A stretch of DNA of 64,000 bases, from positions 1-64,000 of the forward strand of contig UPYK01000004.1 of the NCBI GenBank assembly GCA_900538545.1, written 5' to 3'. The stretch comes from an uncultured Eggerthella sp. (GTDB lineage Bacteria; Actinomycetota; Coriobacteriia; Coriobacteriales; Eggerthellaceae). The translations under genes were made by a program, and so were the position numbers. This document shows positions 25,359 through 35,019 of the stretch, piece by piece (positions within the stretch are counted from its first letter, which is position 1; the number at the start of each line of letters is the position of its first letter). The notes under the pieces are model-generated. The model was not told where the DNA came from. It did no database searches and saw only the letters and a program-made list of their open reading frames with translations.

Positions 25359-26447
25359 ATGGGAATAAAAGAAGAAGATCTTGCCCGTATCCATGCGGCT
25401 TTAACGGCCGATGAGTGCGCAAAATTCGATGGCGCCACGGTGCTGATAACGGGCTGCGGTGGCTTTTTAGGCTACTACTTCATGAACTATCTTGCCGTCT
25501 ATGGCAAAGAGTTGGGCGTGGAGAAGGTCATCGGTCTTGACAACTTCATGCTAGGAACACCGGCTTGGGTGGATGAAGTGTCCGCACAGCCCTTCGTCGA
25601 GACCTACAAGTTCGACATCATCACAGACGATTTGGCAGCTATTCCAGGAGCTGAAAAAGCCAACCTCATCATCCACATGGCTTCGATCGCCTCTCCAACC
25701 TTCTATCGTCAATATCCTATCGAAACGCTCGATGCAAACATCTGGGGCCTCCGCAAACTACTCGACCTGTATGCGGAGCAAAACATAAGAGGTCTTCTTT
25801 TCTTCTCATCGTCAGAAATCTATGGCGATCCTGACCCAGCACACGTACCAACAAGCGAAGATTATCGTGGCAACGTGAGCTGCACAGGTCCTCGCGCCTG
25901 CTACGATGAATCGAAACGCTTCGGCGAAACCATGTGCATGCTCTACGCCCAAAAGTACGATATGCCCATCGGAGTCGCTCGTCCGTTCAATAACTACGGC
26001 CCCGGCATGCGCATCAACGACAAGCGCGTTGTCGCCGACTTTGCTCGCGCGGTAGTAGAAGGTGAAAACATCGAAATTCTTTCTGATGGCTCACCTACGC
26101 GCACATTCTGCTATATCTCCGATGCAATCACGGGGTATATGAAAGTGCTTCTTCATGGCACGTATGATTACTTCAATATCGGCATCGATGGTCCCGAGAT
26201 CTCAGTCAAAGACCTGGCCGGCATCTATATGAAAGAAGGGGCTCGCGTATTCGACTACAACGGCGAAGTCAAGCTGGCAACCTCTGATGATGCGGACTAT
26301 CTCACTCATAATCCACAACGACGCTGTCCTAACATCTCAAAAGCCAGAACTGTACTCGGCTATGAACCTAAAGTTGACGTATATGAAGGGGTCGGCCGAT
26401 TCCTTCAGTTCATCAAGGAAAATGAAGAGGGTGAATATCTGTGGTAG
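25359..26447 (+). CDS. UDP-glucuronate decarboxylase-like SDR (extended short-chain dehydrogenase)
   Basis: 362 residues from ATG25359. Rossmann motif VLITGCGGFLGYYF (residues ~26-39), SSSEIYG with catalytic Ser/Glu (~150), and YDESKRFGET, the YxxxK pair in the YDExKR form typical of UDP-xylose synthases and related decarboxylases, followed by VARPFNNYGPGMRINDKRVVADF and SDGSPTRTFCYISDAI. It is about 45 residues longer than UXS at the N-terminus, and the sugar-binding loop differs, so a different product (for example a UDP-4-keto-pentose) is possible. It overlaps ugd by 7 nt. With ugd and rfbH it forms the only forward-strand sugar operon of the region. Confidence 0.8.
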   Translation: MGIKEEDLARIHAALTADECAKFDGATVLITGCGGFLGYYFMNYLAVYGKELGVEKVIGLDNFMLGTPAWVDEVSAQPFVETYKFDIITDDLAAIPGAEKANLIIHMASIASPTFYRQYPIETLDANIWGLRKLLDLYAEQNIRGLLFFSSSEIYGDPDPAHVPTSEDYRGNVSCTGPRACYDESKRFGETMCMLYAQKYDMPIGVARPFNNYGPGMRINDKRVVADFARAVVEGENIEILSDGSPTRTFCYISDAITGYMKVLLHGTYDYFNIGIDGPEISVKDLAGIYMKEGARVFDYNGEVKLATSDDADYLTHNPQRRCPNISKARTVLGYEPKVDVYEGVGRFLQFIKENEEGEYLW

Positions 26448-27700
26448 TCACTATTTTTGGACTTGGTTTTGTTGGACTATCAACTGCTATTGCATTTGCC
26501 GATAAGGGCATTACGGTATACGGCATTGAAGTAAATGAAGAACGCCGAGCAAAGATCGCTGCGGGGGATCTCCCCTTCTACGAACCAGGTCTCGATGAAG
26601 CGCTTGAACGCACACTCAATAAGACCTTCTTCGTCAATAAGCCTGTTGATGAAGCTGTTCATGAAAGCGACTGCGTTTACTACTGCGTTGGTACGCCTTA
26701 TGGTGAAAACGGCCAGGCGGACCTGACATACCTTTATGGCGCTATTGACGAAACGCTCCCAGCGCTTGATCCAAACCGCTTTACCGTACTTGTAGTCAAA
26801 TCAACTGTTCCGCCATCCACTACCGATGAGCTTGTTCGTCATCATATCGAAAAGCAAGGTTATGCGATTGGTGAAACCGTCGGTATTGCCAACAATCCTG
26901 AATTCTTACGTGAGGGACATTGCTGGGATGATGTCACAAATGCCGACCGTATCGTCCTCGGCGTATCCGATGAGCACTCGAGCGAAGTGCTACGTCAGCT
27001 TTATCACGACTTTGATTGCCCCATACATACTGTCACCTTAAATACGGGTGAATACATCAAATACTTATCGAATACGCTCTTGGCGACGCTGATTAGTTGG
27101 TCGAACGAGATGAGCTTGATAGCCGACAATATTGGTGATATTCAAGTCGCAGATGCATTCCGCATTCTCCATGAAGATAAACGCTGGGGTGCACCCACGT
27201 GCAACATGGCAACCTATGCCTATCCTGGCTGTGGATACGGTGGTTATTGCCTCCCGAAGGACACGAATGCCCTTTACGCTCGCTCAAAAGCGAAAGGTTA
27301 TGAGCCGAAGATGCTGGGCGAGACCATTGCGGTGAATGATTCTATGCCTGCTGCTGTTGCTAAGCGTGTAGAGAAGAAATGCACTTCTGGAAAGAACACT
27401 CGAATTGGCGTATGTGGCCTTTCGTTCAAGCCTGGTAGCGACGACGTAAGGGACACGCCTGCTGCCAAGATCATCATGGAATTGATCGCGGACGGCTACA
27501 CAAACATCTGTGGATTCGATCCCCTCGCTAATGAAGAGTTCGATCGCTGGTATGATTTCGACATGACTTACGCTGACACCTTGCAGCAGTTGGTTGATAC
27601 GTGTGATGTACTATTGCTCACTACAGCATGGCCGGAATTCAAAGACCTACCAGCACTTGTGAGCGACAAGCCGTTGATCGATGCACGATATATGTTTTAG
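26441..27700 (+). CDS. ugd: UDP-glucose 6-dehydrogenase (nucleotide-sugar dehydrogenase)
   Basis: 419 residues from GTG26441, which overlaps the preceding stop. N-terminal NAD site VVTIFGLGFVGLSTAIAFAD, central PEFLREG (residues ~155), catalytic Cys in GYGGYCLPKD (~267-276), and C-terminal GLSFKPGSDDVRDTPAAK. These define the UDP-glucose/GDP-mannose dehydrogenase family; YGGYCLPKDT favours the Ugd group. It oxidises UDP-glucose to UDP-glucuronate in two NAD+-dependent steps, the expected substrate of the decarboxylase-like neighbour. The next gene starts 10 bp downstream. Confidence 0.9.
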   Translation: MVVTIFGLGFVGLSTAIAFADKGITVYGIEVNEERRAKIAAGDLPFYEPGLDEALERTLNKTFFVNKPVDEAVHESDCVYYCVGTPYGENGQADLTYLYGAIDETLPALDPNRFTVLVVKSTVPPSTTDELVRHHIEKQGYAIGETVGIANNPEFLREGHCWDDVTNADRIVLGVSDEHSSEVLRQLYHDFDCPIHTVTLNTGEYIKYLSNTLLATLISWSNEMSLIADNIGDIQVADAFRILHEDKRWGAPTCNMATYAYPGCGYGGYCLPKDTNALYARSKAKGYEPKMLGETIAVNDSMPAAVAKRVEKKCTSGKNTRIGVCGLSFKPGSDDVRDTPAAKIIMELIADGYTNICGFDPLANEEFDRWYDFDMTYADTLQQLVDTCDVLLLTTAWPEFKDLPALVSDKPLIDARYMF

Positions 27701-27709
27701 GAGAGAACT

Positions 27710-29041
27710 ATGTTCGAAGACATGACAGAAAAACAAGCACGCCGTCACATCCTGTCTTTAGTGCAGCAATATGCTGATGCCTTTTGCGCACCAAAAGAAC
27801 GCGGTGCTAATGAGCGCATCGGCTATGCCGGGCGCGTATACGACAGCGAAGAGCTGTATAACCTTGTAGACTCCTCGCTCGACTTTTGGCTCACCGCAGG
27901 ACGCTATACTGAAGAATTTGAAGAGGGTTTCGCAAGATATCTCGGTGTTCCCCATGTGAGCATCGTCAATTCAGGGTCTTCTGCCAATCTCCTAGCATTT
28001 ATGGCATTAACAGCCCCCGAACTTGGTGAGCGCGCCATTCGCCGAGGTGATGAGGTCATTACGGTAGCAGCCGGCTTCCCCACTACCGTTTCGCCTATTC
28101 TTCAATTCGGCGCTGTACCCGTATTCGTTGACGTGACTATCCCTCAATACAATGTTGACGTAACGAAGCTTGAGGCTGCGCTATCCGACAAGACAAAAGC
28201 AGTCATGCTAGCCCACACACTCGGCAATCCCTTTGATATCGCTGCAGTAAAAGCATTCTGCGATGCTCATGATCTCTGGCTGATTGAAGATAATTGCGAT
28301 GCATTGGGCGCAACCTATGAAATTGACGGTAAGGTTATGAAAACAGGCACCATTGGCGACATTGGTACCTCCAGCTTCTATCCCGCACACCAAATGACCA
28401 TGGGCGAAGGTGGCGCTGTCTACACCAAGAACGATATGCTCCATCGTCTTATTCGCTCATTCAGGGACTGGGGCCGCGATTGCGTATGCAAGGGCGCCGA
28501 AGACAATCATTGCGGCAAACGCTTCACCGGTCAATTTGGCGAACTTCCCTATGGCTACGATCATAAATATGTGTACTCACATTTCGGCTACAACTTGAAG
28601 GTCACCGATATGCAAGCAGCAATCGGATGTGCTCAGCTGGAAAAACTTCCATCATTCGTTGAGGCTCGTCGCCGCAATTGGGACACCTTAAAGGAAGGGC
28701 TTGCTGGCGTAAACGATAAGCTCATCCTTCCAGAGAAGTGCCCGAATTCTGATCCTTGTTGGTTTGGTTTTGCTATGACATGTCAAGATGGCGTAGATAC
28801 CGCTGATGTGGTAGCAAAGGTCGAAGCTGCCGGCATCCAAACGCGACGCCTCTTCTCGGGCAACATGGTAGCTCATCCTTGCTTTGATTCTTTACGAGGA
28901 ACCGACGCGTACCGAGTGCCAGGCAACCTCGACAATACTGATCGCATTATGCACGATACATTCTGGGTAGGTGTTTACCCAGGACTAAGCGATATGGATA
29001 TCGAACGCATGATAACCGCTATTGCTGAAGCAGTAAAATAG
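27710..29041 (+). CDS. rfbH: RfbH/E1-type PLP and [2Fe-2S] 4-keto-sugar 3-dehydrase
   Basis: 443 residues (AGGAGAGAACT-ATG), the normal RfbH length. The aminotransferase fold has His instead of Lys at the PLP site: SSFYPAHQMTMGEGG, the E1 hallmark. The iron-sulfur ligands appear as DCVCKGAEDNHCGKRF, as in E1 of ascarylose/abequose synthesis. E1 removes the C3 hydroxyl from a 4-keto sugar nucleotide as a PMP adduct, needing an electron-donating reductase (E3), which is not visible here. In classic systems the substrate is CDP-4-keto-6-deoxyglucose; the operon with Ugd and a UXS-like enzyme suggests a UDP-4-keto-pentose instead (inference). A terminator follows at 29064. Confidence 0.92.
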   Translation: MFEDMTEKQARRHILSLVQQYADAFCAPKERGANERIGYAGRVYDSEELYNLVDSSLDFWLTAGRYTEEFEEGFARYLGVPHVSIVNSGSSANLLAFMALTAPELGERAIRRGDEVITVAAGFPTTVSPILQFGAVPVFVDVTIPQYNVDVTKLEAALSDKTKAVMLAHTLGNPFDIAAVKAFCDAHDLWLIEDNCDALGATYEIDGKVMKTGTIGDIGTSSFYPAHQMTMGEGGAVYTKNDMLHRLIRSFRDWGRDCVCKGAEDNHCGKRFTGQFGELPYGYDHKYVYSHFGYNLKVTDMQAAIGCAQLEKLPSFVEARRRNWDTLKEGLAGVNDKLILPEKCPNSDPCWFGFAMTCQDGVDTADVVAKVEAAGIQTRRLFSGNMVAHPCFDSLRGTDAYRVPGNLDNTDRIMHDTFWVGVYPGLSDMDIERMITAIAEAVK

Positions 29042-29063
29042 CTGCTATCTCATTTGGCTGAAG

Positions 29064-29104
29064 AAAAACTCCCGGTAGGACGAAAAATCCTAGCGGGAGT
29101 TTTT
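29064..29104. terminator. Bidirectional terminator between rfbH and the reverse-strand cluster
   Basis: AAAAACTCCCG (29064-29074) pairs perfectly with CGGGAGTTTTT (29094-29104), with an inner TAGGA/TCCTA stem. A/T runs on both sides suit both strands. Confidence 0.9.
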
Positions 29105-29196
29105 AATGCGCCCTCTTTCCACAGTGTCACGAAAACAATAGTCAAGTCAGCACTTGTGCGATGCCTCCACAGATCCACCCCAAAACTCTATCTCTG

Positions 29197-30117
29197 TTAA
29201 AATTCACCGCCTTTTACAATGCTAAGAACTTGGATAGCCTCCTCGATGCCATTAACAGGTTTCGAATGCGTGCTCATGCATTCAACAAAATGTCTCATCT
29301 CTTTAAGTTGAAAATCATTACGAACTTCGCCGAAATCTATCGTTTCACCTGATTTCAGCGCGAAAACACGAGATTCAAGAAGATCGCAGACATACGTATC
29401 CTCTTGAGCAAAAACCTCCATACGCCTTATTGGGTAACGCCCATAATAATCCACATGAACTTCAGCAGTCTTACCATCAAAGTCAGCGATGTATAGGGCT
29501 ATATCGTTAGAATCGATCTCCAAACTCGACACCTTCCCCATGATCGATTTCACAGAAGTCGGAAGTCCAAGCAGCGAACACACATAGTCAAACTCATGAA
29601 TCAAATCGATCTCGACACCGCCGCCCATCTCTGCATGTGCACTATACGTCTGCCTATAGTCGACACCAGGACGCCAGTCTGGCAAATAACTAGAACTTAT
29701 GCAGCGCACTCCAAGAATCGAATCATAAGAGATATTGTCGCGTACCCACTGTATAACGTTAGTGAAACGGAGCGGGCAAGCAACATGAAAGTATTTATCC
29801 GCTCTCAAAAAGGAAGAAATATCCACGTCAGGACAATCGAAAACTGGCTTTTCAACAAAAAAATAATCTGAACGATCAAGCAATGCAAACAGCGTCTCAT
29901 AATGAGCCGATGTAGGGTTCGTGATAAAAACAGCATCGTAGTCACCATCAATCGAACCTGCTGAGGTAAAGACCTTCTGCACACCTTCGGGCGCATCTGG
30001 AGAGGTGTAACGAAGCAGATCGACTTCTAGCTTCTCTCCCTTTTGCCTACATATATCGTAAAGATTTTTGATGTGACGACGGGCTATAGAACCATAACCT
30101 GCAAATAATACTTTCAT
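29197..30117 (-). CDS. Gfo/Idh/MocA-family NAD(P)-dependent oxidoreductase
   Basis: 306 residues. Rossmann start MKVLFAGYGSIARRHIKNL, EKPVF (the family EKP motif, residues ~95-99), and the second-domain GGGVEIDLIHEFDYV with a conserved His for catalysis. These enzymes oxidise or reduce sugar hydroxyl/keto groups; in polysaccharide clusters they often make 3-keto sugars or sugar acids. Its start overlaps the stop of the upstream Gfo/Idh gene by one base. It is the last gene of the reverse-strand cluster. Confidence 0.88.
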   Translation of the reverse strand: MKVLFAGYGSIARRHIKNLYDICRQKGEKLEVDLLRYTSPDAPEGVQKVFTSAGSIDGDYDAVFITNPTSAHYETLFALLDRSDYFFVEKPVFDCPDVDISSFLRADKYFHVACPLRFTNVIQWVRDNISYDSILGVRCISSSYLPDWRPGVDYRQTYSAHAEMGGGVEIDLIHEFDYVCSLLGLPTSVKSIMGKVSSLEIDSNDIALYIADFDGKTAEVHVDYYGRYPIRRMEVFAQEDTYVCDLLESRVFALKSGETIDFGEVRNDFQLKEMRHFVECMSTHSKPVNGIEEAIQVLSIVKGGEF

Positions 30118-31100
30118 CAGCGCTTCTCCAGTTGATCAATGAGCGAAATGATCTCTCCATCTTCATCGAGACTCCATCGCATGGATGTATTTCCCTGAAT
30201 AGCATCAAGGAACGCCTCTAGTTCTGCTCGATAAGCGTCTTCCACAATGAAACGCGCATATCCATCAAGTTGGTCTGCGCTCTTACCCTCATAGACATCA
30301 ATGTCGATCATCTCACGAGAATTCAAGTCGAGTTGTTTCAGTCCCATCGGTGAGCCATCCCACGTAATGAAACACTCTTCATTGGTGAAAGTAAAATCAC
30401 GCACGGCAGTTCGGCATACAACATCGATCAACAACATGCCTATTGCGCCGCTCTTATGTTTAATCGCTATTGCAATCGCATCATTGTATGAAACATCGAG
30501 CTTACTTATCTTTTGAGCAACGTGATAAGCCTCTTCGATCGGCCCAAAAGTTTTCACAAGCCAAGGCAATTCGATCGCAAGCAGTTCTCGTATACCACTT
30601 GTCCTCTCTTCTGCAACAAAAAAGCTCTTGTAATCTTCCCAAGGATGCCAATCAGGAAGGTACTGCCCAACGTGATACGTCCAGGCACCTCGCGTACCAC
30701 TTTCAGCAACTATCTCCTGAATAGCCTCGATCTCTCGGCGGTACACGAATGTTGAAGAAGGAAACCAGATTAATTCATTTTCTTTCGCTTTGGCTATATT
30801 CTGGACATAACCGTCATCTACAAGATTCAATTCTGTAAAAACATGCAGTCCATTATCCAAACAATCACTCACTATGCTTGCGTGAGATAGCGGACCTGTG
30901 GAGATTACTGCTGCTTCTGGATTCACGGCAGCAACCGCTGCCTCAAGAGATTCATAGGTGGAGATGTCGAGCTCTTTTCGAGCTTGCGTTTGCCGCTCTT
31001 CACTAAGATCAACGCCTACCACCTCTTGACCGCCTATTTCCTGTAGAAGTCGCGCGCGACGTCGTCCCATAGAGCCTAATCCGACTATCACTATACGCAT
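30117..31100 (-). CDS. Second Gfo/Idh/MocA-family oxidoreductase
   Basis: 327 residues from ATG31100 (GGGAGGAGATCAA). MRIVIVGLGSMGRRRARLL is the NAD site. The family EKP is replaced by TELNL, which removes the usual Lys, while YLPDWHPWEDY parallels SSYLPDWRPGVDY of the downstream paralogue. Both may act on one sugar in successive steps, or form a heteromer (inference). Overlap of 1 bp with the next gene implies coupled translation. Confidence 0.85.
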   Translation of the reverse strand: MRIVIVGLGSMGRRRARLLQEIGGQEVVGVDLSEERQTQARKELDISTYESLEAAVAAVNPEAAVISTGPLSHASIVSDCLDNGLHVFTELNLVDDGYVQNIAKAKENELIWFPSSTFVYRREIEAIQEIVAESGTRGAWTYHVGQYLPDWHPWEDYKSFFVAEERTSGIRELLAIELPWLVKTFGPIEEAYHVAQKISKLDVSYNDAIAIAIKHKSGAIGMLLIDVVCRTAVRDFTFTNEECFITWDGSPMGLKQLDLNSREMIDIDVYEGKSADQLDGYARFIVEDAYRAELEAFLDAIQGNTSMRWSLDEDGEIISLIDQLEKR

Positions 31101-31223
31101 TTGATCTCCTCCCGAAGCATTCTCGCAAGCACTTTTATGATTGCTCAAAACTATTTCTTTACTAAAGCTGATCACTTAAGAGCATTGTGGGATCAAAATG
31201 ATCGAAGCTAAATTGAGCGAGAA

Positions 31224-32243
31224 TCATTCGCCTTGTTCGGTATAGCGTTTCTCAACAGCTTCCTTCATCTCAGTCCACCAAAACTCATTGCCCCTATACC
31301 AGCCAATGACGTCATGTAACTCAGCTGAAAAATCAGCGTGCTCAGGCATCCAGCCAAGCTCTGCTGTAAGCTTGGTCGCATCGATCGCATAGCGACGATC
31401 GTGCCCGGGACGGTCTTTCACCCAGTCAAAATCATCAGTATCTTTACCCATCGCAACTAAGATTTCGCGCAATACTTCGAGATTGTTCTTCTCTCCATTT
31501 GCCCCGATTAGGTACGTCTCGCCCAAACGCCCTCTCGTCAGAATGGTCCAAACTGCCGACGAATGATCATCAACATGAATCCAATCGCGCACATTTAGTC
31601 CATCGCCATATAACTTTGGCTTCAGTCCTGAAAGAATATTCGTGATCTGCCGTGGAATAAACTTCTCGATATGCTGACGAGGTCCATAGTTGTTCGAGCA
31701 GTTTGAAATGGTGACGGGCAACCCATATGTCCTATACCATGCACGAACAAGCAGGTCAGAAGCAGCCTTGGTAGAAGAATACGGACTGCTCGGATGATAA
31801 GGCGTCTCCTCAGTGAACTTCGCAGGATCATCGAGTGCTAGATCTCCGTAAACCTCGTCAGTCGAGATGTGATGAAAACGCACGCCATGCTTGCGGGCCG
31901 CTTCAAGAAGCGTATAGGTGCCCTCCACATTCGTCCGGAGGAACGGAGCAGGATCTGCGATCGAATTATCATTGTGTGATTCTGCTGCAAAATGCACAAC
32001 AGCATCTGCATCAGCAAACAAAGAATCGACCAGAGCCGCATCGCAGATATCGCCCTCAACAAAGGTAAGACGATCTTCTGGAATGCCCTCGAGATTCGCA
32101 CGATTCCCTGCATAGGTCAGCTTATCGAGCACCGTCACCTGGACATCAGGTTTATTCTGAACGACCCAATGCACGAAGTTCGAGCCGATAAAACCAGCTC
32201 CACCAGTAACGATGATTCTTTTTGGACTAAACTCTGAGGCCAC
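31224..32243 (-). CDS. rfbB: dTDP-glucose 4,6-dehydratase
   Basis: 339 residues from GTG32243. RIIVTGGAGFIGSNFV (NAD), HFAAESHNDNSI, HHISTDEVYGDL (Thr-Asp-Glu catalytic group), YSSTKAASD (YxxxK), NNYGPRQHIEKFIPR and KDRPGHDRRYAID are all RmlB signatures. It converts dTDP-glucose, made by RfbA (59205), into dTDP-4-keto-6-deoxyglucose. Remnants of a divergent second rfbB lie at 21.6, 23.7 and 24.9 kb. With rfbC broken, its product may feed the DegT aminotransferase at 58085 instead of rhamnose. Confidence 0.95.
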   Translation of the reverse strand: MASEFSPKRIIVTGGAGFIGSNFVHWVVQNKPDVQVTVLDKLTYAGNRANLEGIPEDRLTFVEGDICDAALVDSLFADADAVVHFAAESHNDNSIADPAPFLRTNVEGTYTLLEAARKHGVRFHHISTDEVYGDLALDDPAKFTEETPYHPSSPYSSTKAASDLLVRAWYRTYGLPVTISNCSNNYGPRQHIEKFIPRQITNILSGLKPKLYGDGLNVRDWIHVDDHSSAVWTILTRGRLGETYLIGANGEKNNLEVLREILVAMGKDTDDFDWVKDRPGHDRRYAIDATKLTAELGWMPEHADFSAELHDVIGWYRGNEFWWTEMKEAVEKRYTEQGE

Positions 32244-32377
32244 ACTTGATTCCTGATTCGCCCTACGCTTATGCGTTCTTCTTTATTTGCGACCGCAACA
32301 AAAGCAGCCGCTCTGCTCCTGTTGCACGCAATTAAGCTCTTCCATTATAAACAAGCGTTCCCGAGCAGCCTTGAAAG

Positions 32378-33457
32378 CTATTTCTTTGCGATCTTTTTCG
32401 CAAGCCAAAAGGCTTTATACATACGTAATCTCAAAAGAGAAACAAGTATTGCCGAATTAGTACATCCAAGATGCGATATCTCAAGCGTCTTTGATGCATC
32501 GAAATAAGGTGCTGATTTAGCGAGAGAAATGAATTCAGCATAACGATCAGATTCTGAAAGCGGGTTTTGTGGATTGAGGAAATAGGTTTCCATCGACTTA
32601 TTTAAGTAGATGAACTTGCGAAGACTAAGGCCTTTCCTGAAATTCTCCCCTTTGTTGTTCGCATCAATGAACGACTCGATCGCACGGTAAACATTTTCGT
32701 ACTTCGAGAATGGCGCGCCACCGAATTTGCGCGTTATCGAATTGGGAACATGCCGATAAAAATAGGTTGGACAGGAGATATATGAAACAGACTCAGCTTT
32801 CTCTAATACATTCAAAATGAAGGTGCCATCATCGAACAAGCCCTGAAGTGAAGGGTCGAATCGTAAGCCGTTCTCCCTGATCAGCGATCGCTTTATAAGG
32901 TAATGCCATGCAGCTCCCACACCGCGAAGCATGACAACGGCATTTCGTTCGATACGCGCAGGACCCATGTTGAACACTGCAAGCTGCACTGCATCGATCT
33001 CATCTCGCGATTTGGTAGAGAACTCCTGACTCGCAACTTGATAAGTTGTTTTTCGCGCTTCCGAAAATGCAATATAATCGCTCAGAACCACATCGACATG
33101 CGTCTCTTGAGCTCGTTCATAAAGAACCTCCATCGCGTTTTCAGCCAAATAGTCATCGGCGTCAAGCAAGAATACATACTCCCCCCGCGCCTTCGCTAAT
33201 CCATCGTTTCGGGCAGCGCTTACTCCTTCGTTCTTCTTATGAATAACCGTGAAACGCTCGTCTTTTGCCGCAAAAGAATCTGCAATCGCGCCACTTTCAT
33301 CGGGACTACCATCATCAACTAGGACTGCCTCGATGTTTGATAAAGTTTGAGCCTGGACGCTCTCCAAACACTGTTCAAGGTAAGGTTCCACATTATAGAT
33401 GGGAACGATAATGCTTATGGCGGGTGTAGATGAGTTCACTGGCGCTATAACTCCCAA
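32378..33457 (-). CDS. Family 2 glycosyltransferase
   Basis: 359 residues. GT-A fold with SIIVPIYNVEPYLEQCLESV, VLVDDGSPDESG (nucleotide-binding Asp pair) and FLLDADDYL (DxD-type metal site). No strong membrane helix. Adds a sugar from a nucleotide donor to the lipid-linked repeat unit; donor and linkage unknown. It is next to the flippase gene in the reverse-strand cluster. Confidence 0.92.
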   Translation of the reverse strand: MGVIAPVNSSTPAISIIVPIYNVEPYLEQCLESVQAQTLSNIEAVLVDDGSPDESGAIADSFAAKDERFTVIHKKNEGVSAARNDGLAKARGEYVFLLDADDYLAENAMEVLYERAQETHVDVVLSDYIAFSEARKTTYQVASQEFSTKSRDEIDAVQLAVFNMGPARIERNAVVMLRGVGAAWHYLIKRSLIRENGLRFDPSLQGLFDDGTFILNVLEKAESVSYISCPTYFYRHVPNSITRKFGGAPFSKYENVYRAIESFIDANNKGENFRKGLSLRKFIYLNKSMETYFLNPQNPLSESDRYAEFISLAKSAPYFDASKTLEISHLGCTNSAILVSLLRLRMYKAFWLAKKIAKK

Positions 33458-33561
33458 GACGACGAAAAGCTTTTTAGCAGATTCGTTATAAACATCAAAC
33501 GACTTTTCGAGTCTATTCCATTCTAAAGCACCGCTTCCGACAAATCGGAACTTGGCAAATT

Positions 33562-35019
33562 CTATTTATGAAAACGCGCTTTCAAACCATTTGTGAATTG
33601 CGCCATAAGAGGATTCTTCGTAACGACTCCCCACACGTAGGCAAGTATGCCGAAAACGAACACACCCACCACAATTTCCAAAATCAGGCCCTGAACGCTC
33701 AAGCCCCATAGAGCATCGAATGCCCCCGCTGAAGCACGAACTGCCAAGAACATCAGTGCACCACACACGATAAAAGGTAGTGAATTCTTCAAGTATCTCA
33801 AAAGCGGCAATTCCTTATGCGTCATAACAACTTGTGCTACCAGCACCGATATCTCTGCGCACACCGTCGCAATAGCAGCGCCCATCGCAGCAAAATGCGG
33901 GATCAGCGCGATATTGCAACATATATTCACCACTGCGCCAACACACACCGAAATCGTGAAGAGCTTGTCGCGGTCGGTTGGCAAAAGATATTGCCTCCCG
34001 AGCACGTTGGTCATCGAAACGATGGGGATGATAACAGCCAATACGCTCATCAGACTCCAACAGGAAGCAAATTGATCTCCTAAGAATACCGGAGCGAACT
34101 CTGGTGCGATTGCAATGATCCCGAACATAAGCGCGAATGCCATAGCGAGCATCGCTCCTATTGACCCTTGCAAAAGATCAAGTGCTTTCTCATGATTCCC
34201 TGCATGCAATTCGGCAGTCATGCGCGGCAACATCACCGTTCCCATTGCCGTGATCACCGCCATAGGCATACGAGATAACTTCTCGGAATACTCGAAGAAG
34301 CCCGTTTGGGTCATATTGGTCATAGCACCCAGCATCACCTTGTCCAATGTCACATAGAAACTGATTGCAATAACTGGGATGAACAAGCGGAGATTGGGGC
34401 CCATGTGCTTACGCACGCCAGCAATCGAGGGTCGTGCGATGTCCACGTAACGCTTCAAGAATGGCCACAGAAGCACCTGGTTCACCAGATAGCTTCCTGC
34501 AATAGCCGCGCAGTAGATCCAAAGATCGTCCGGCGTACGAATGAACACGAAGATAACAACAAGGCTTGCAACTTTAGTAATGATGGAACGAATAGTGGGT
34601 ATCTTGAATTCCTCAACGCCGAAGAACAGCCATGTTATATCGAGAACAGCGGAAATAACCCACATGCCCCAAACGCAAGCAAGCAAGAATCCACCTTGAG
34701 GATCGGTAAACATATAGAGGACATACACAGCGACAACGATCGCACTCGCTAGAAGCTGGCAACTGAACATCCCCCAAAACGTCTCTGTTCGCTTTGCGCG
34801 ATCTGCACCGCATGCTGCAATCTCGCGCACGCCATACGATGACATACCCAGCACGATGAACATCACGAAATAGTTAGTGATAGAAAACGTGTACGAATAC
34901 ACGCCGACCTGCGATGCGCCCAACACGCGAGAAAGAAAAGGTGTCGTAATAAGCGGTGTTAATATGAGCAGCAACTGATACGTTGCTTGATACAGGAAGT
35001 TCTTCTTTATGCTCGCCAT
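33562..35019 (-). CDS. wzx: Oligosaccharide flippase (Wzx, MATE/MOP superfamily)
   Basis: 485 residues, 12-14 hydrophobic segments, opening with SIKKNFLYQATYQLLLILTP and LSRVLGASQVGVYSY, the usual start of polysaccharide flippases. Moves undecaprenyl-PP-linked repeat units across the membrane. Overlaps the polymerase gene by 13 bp. A second, unrelated-looking flippase is at 42229. Confidence 0.93.
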   Translation of the reverse strand: MASIKKNFLYQATYQLLLILTPLITTPFLSRVLGASQVGVYSYTFSITNYFVMFIVLGMSSYGVREIAACGADRAKRTETFWGMFSCQLLASAIVVAVYVLYMFTDPQGGFLLACVWGMWVISAVLDITWLFFGVEEFKIPTIRSIITKVASLVVIFVFIRTPDDLWIYCAAIAGSYLVNQVLLWPFLKRYVDIARPSIAGVRKHMGPNLRLFIPVIAISFYVTLDKVMLGAMTNMTQTGFFEYSEKLSRMPMAVITAMGTVMLPRMTAELHAGNHEKALDLLQGSIGAMLAMAFALMFGIIAIAPEFAPVFLGDQFASCWSLMSVLAVIIPIVSMTNVLGRQYLLPTDRDKLFTISVCVGAVVNICCNIALIPHFAAMGAAIATVCAEISVLVAQVVMTHKELPLLRYLKNSLPFIVCGALMFLAVRASAGAFDALWGLSVQGLILEIVVGVFVFGILAYVWGVVTKNPLMAQFTNGLKARFHK

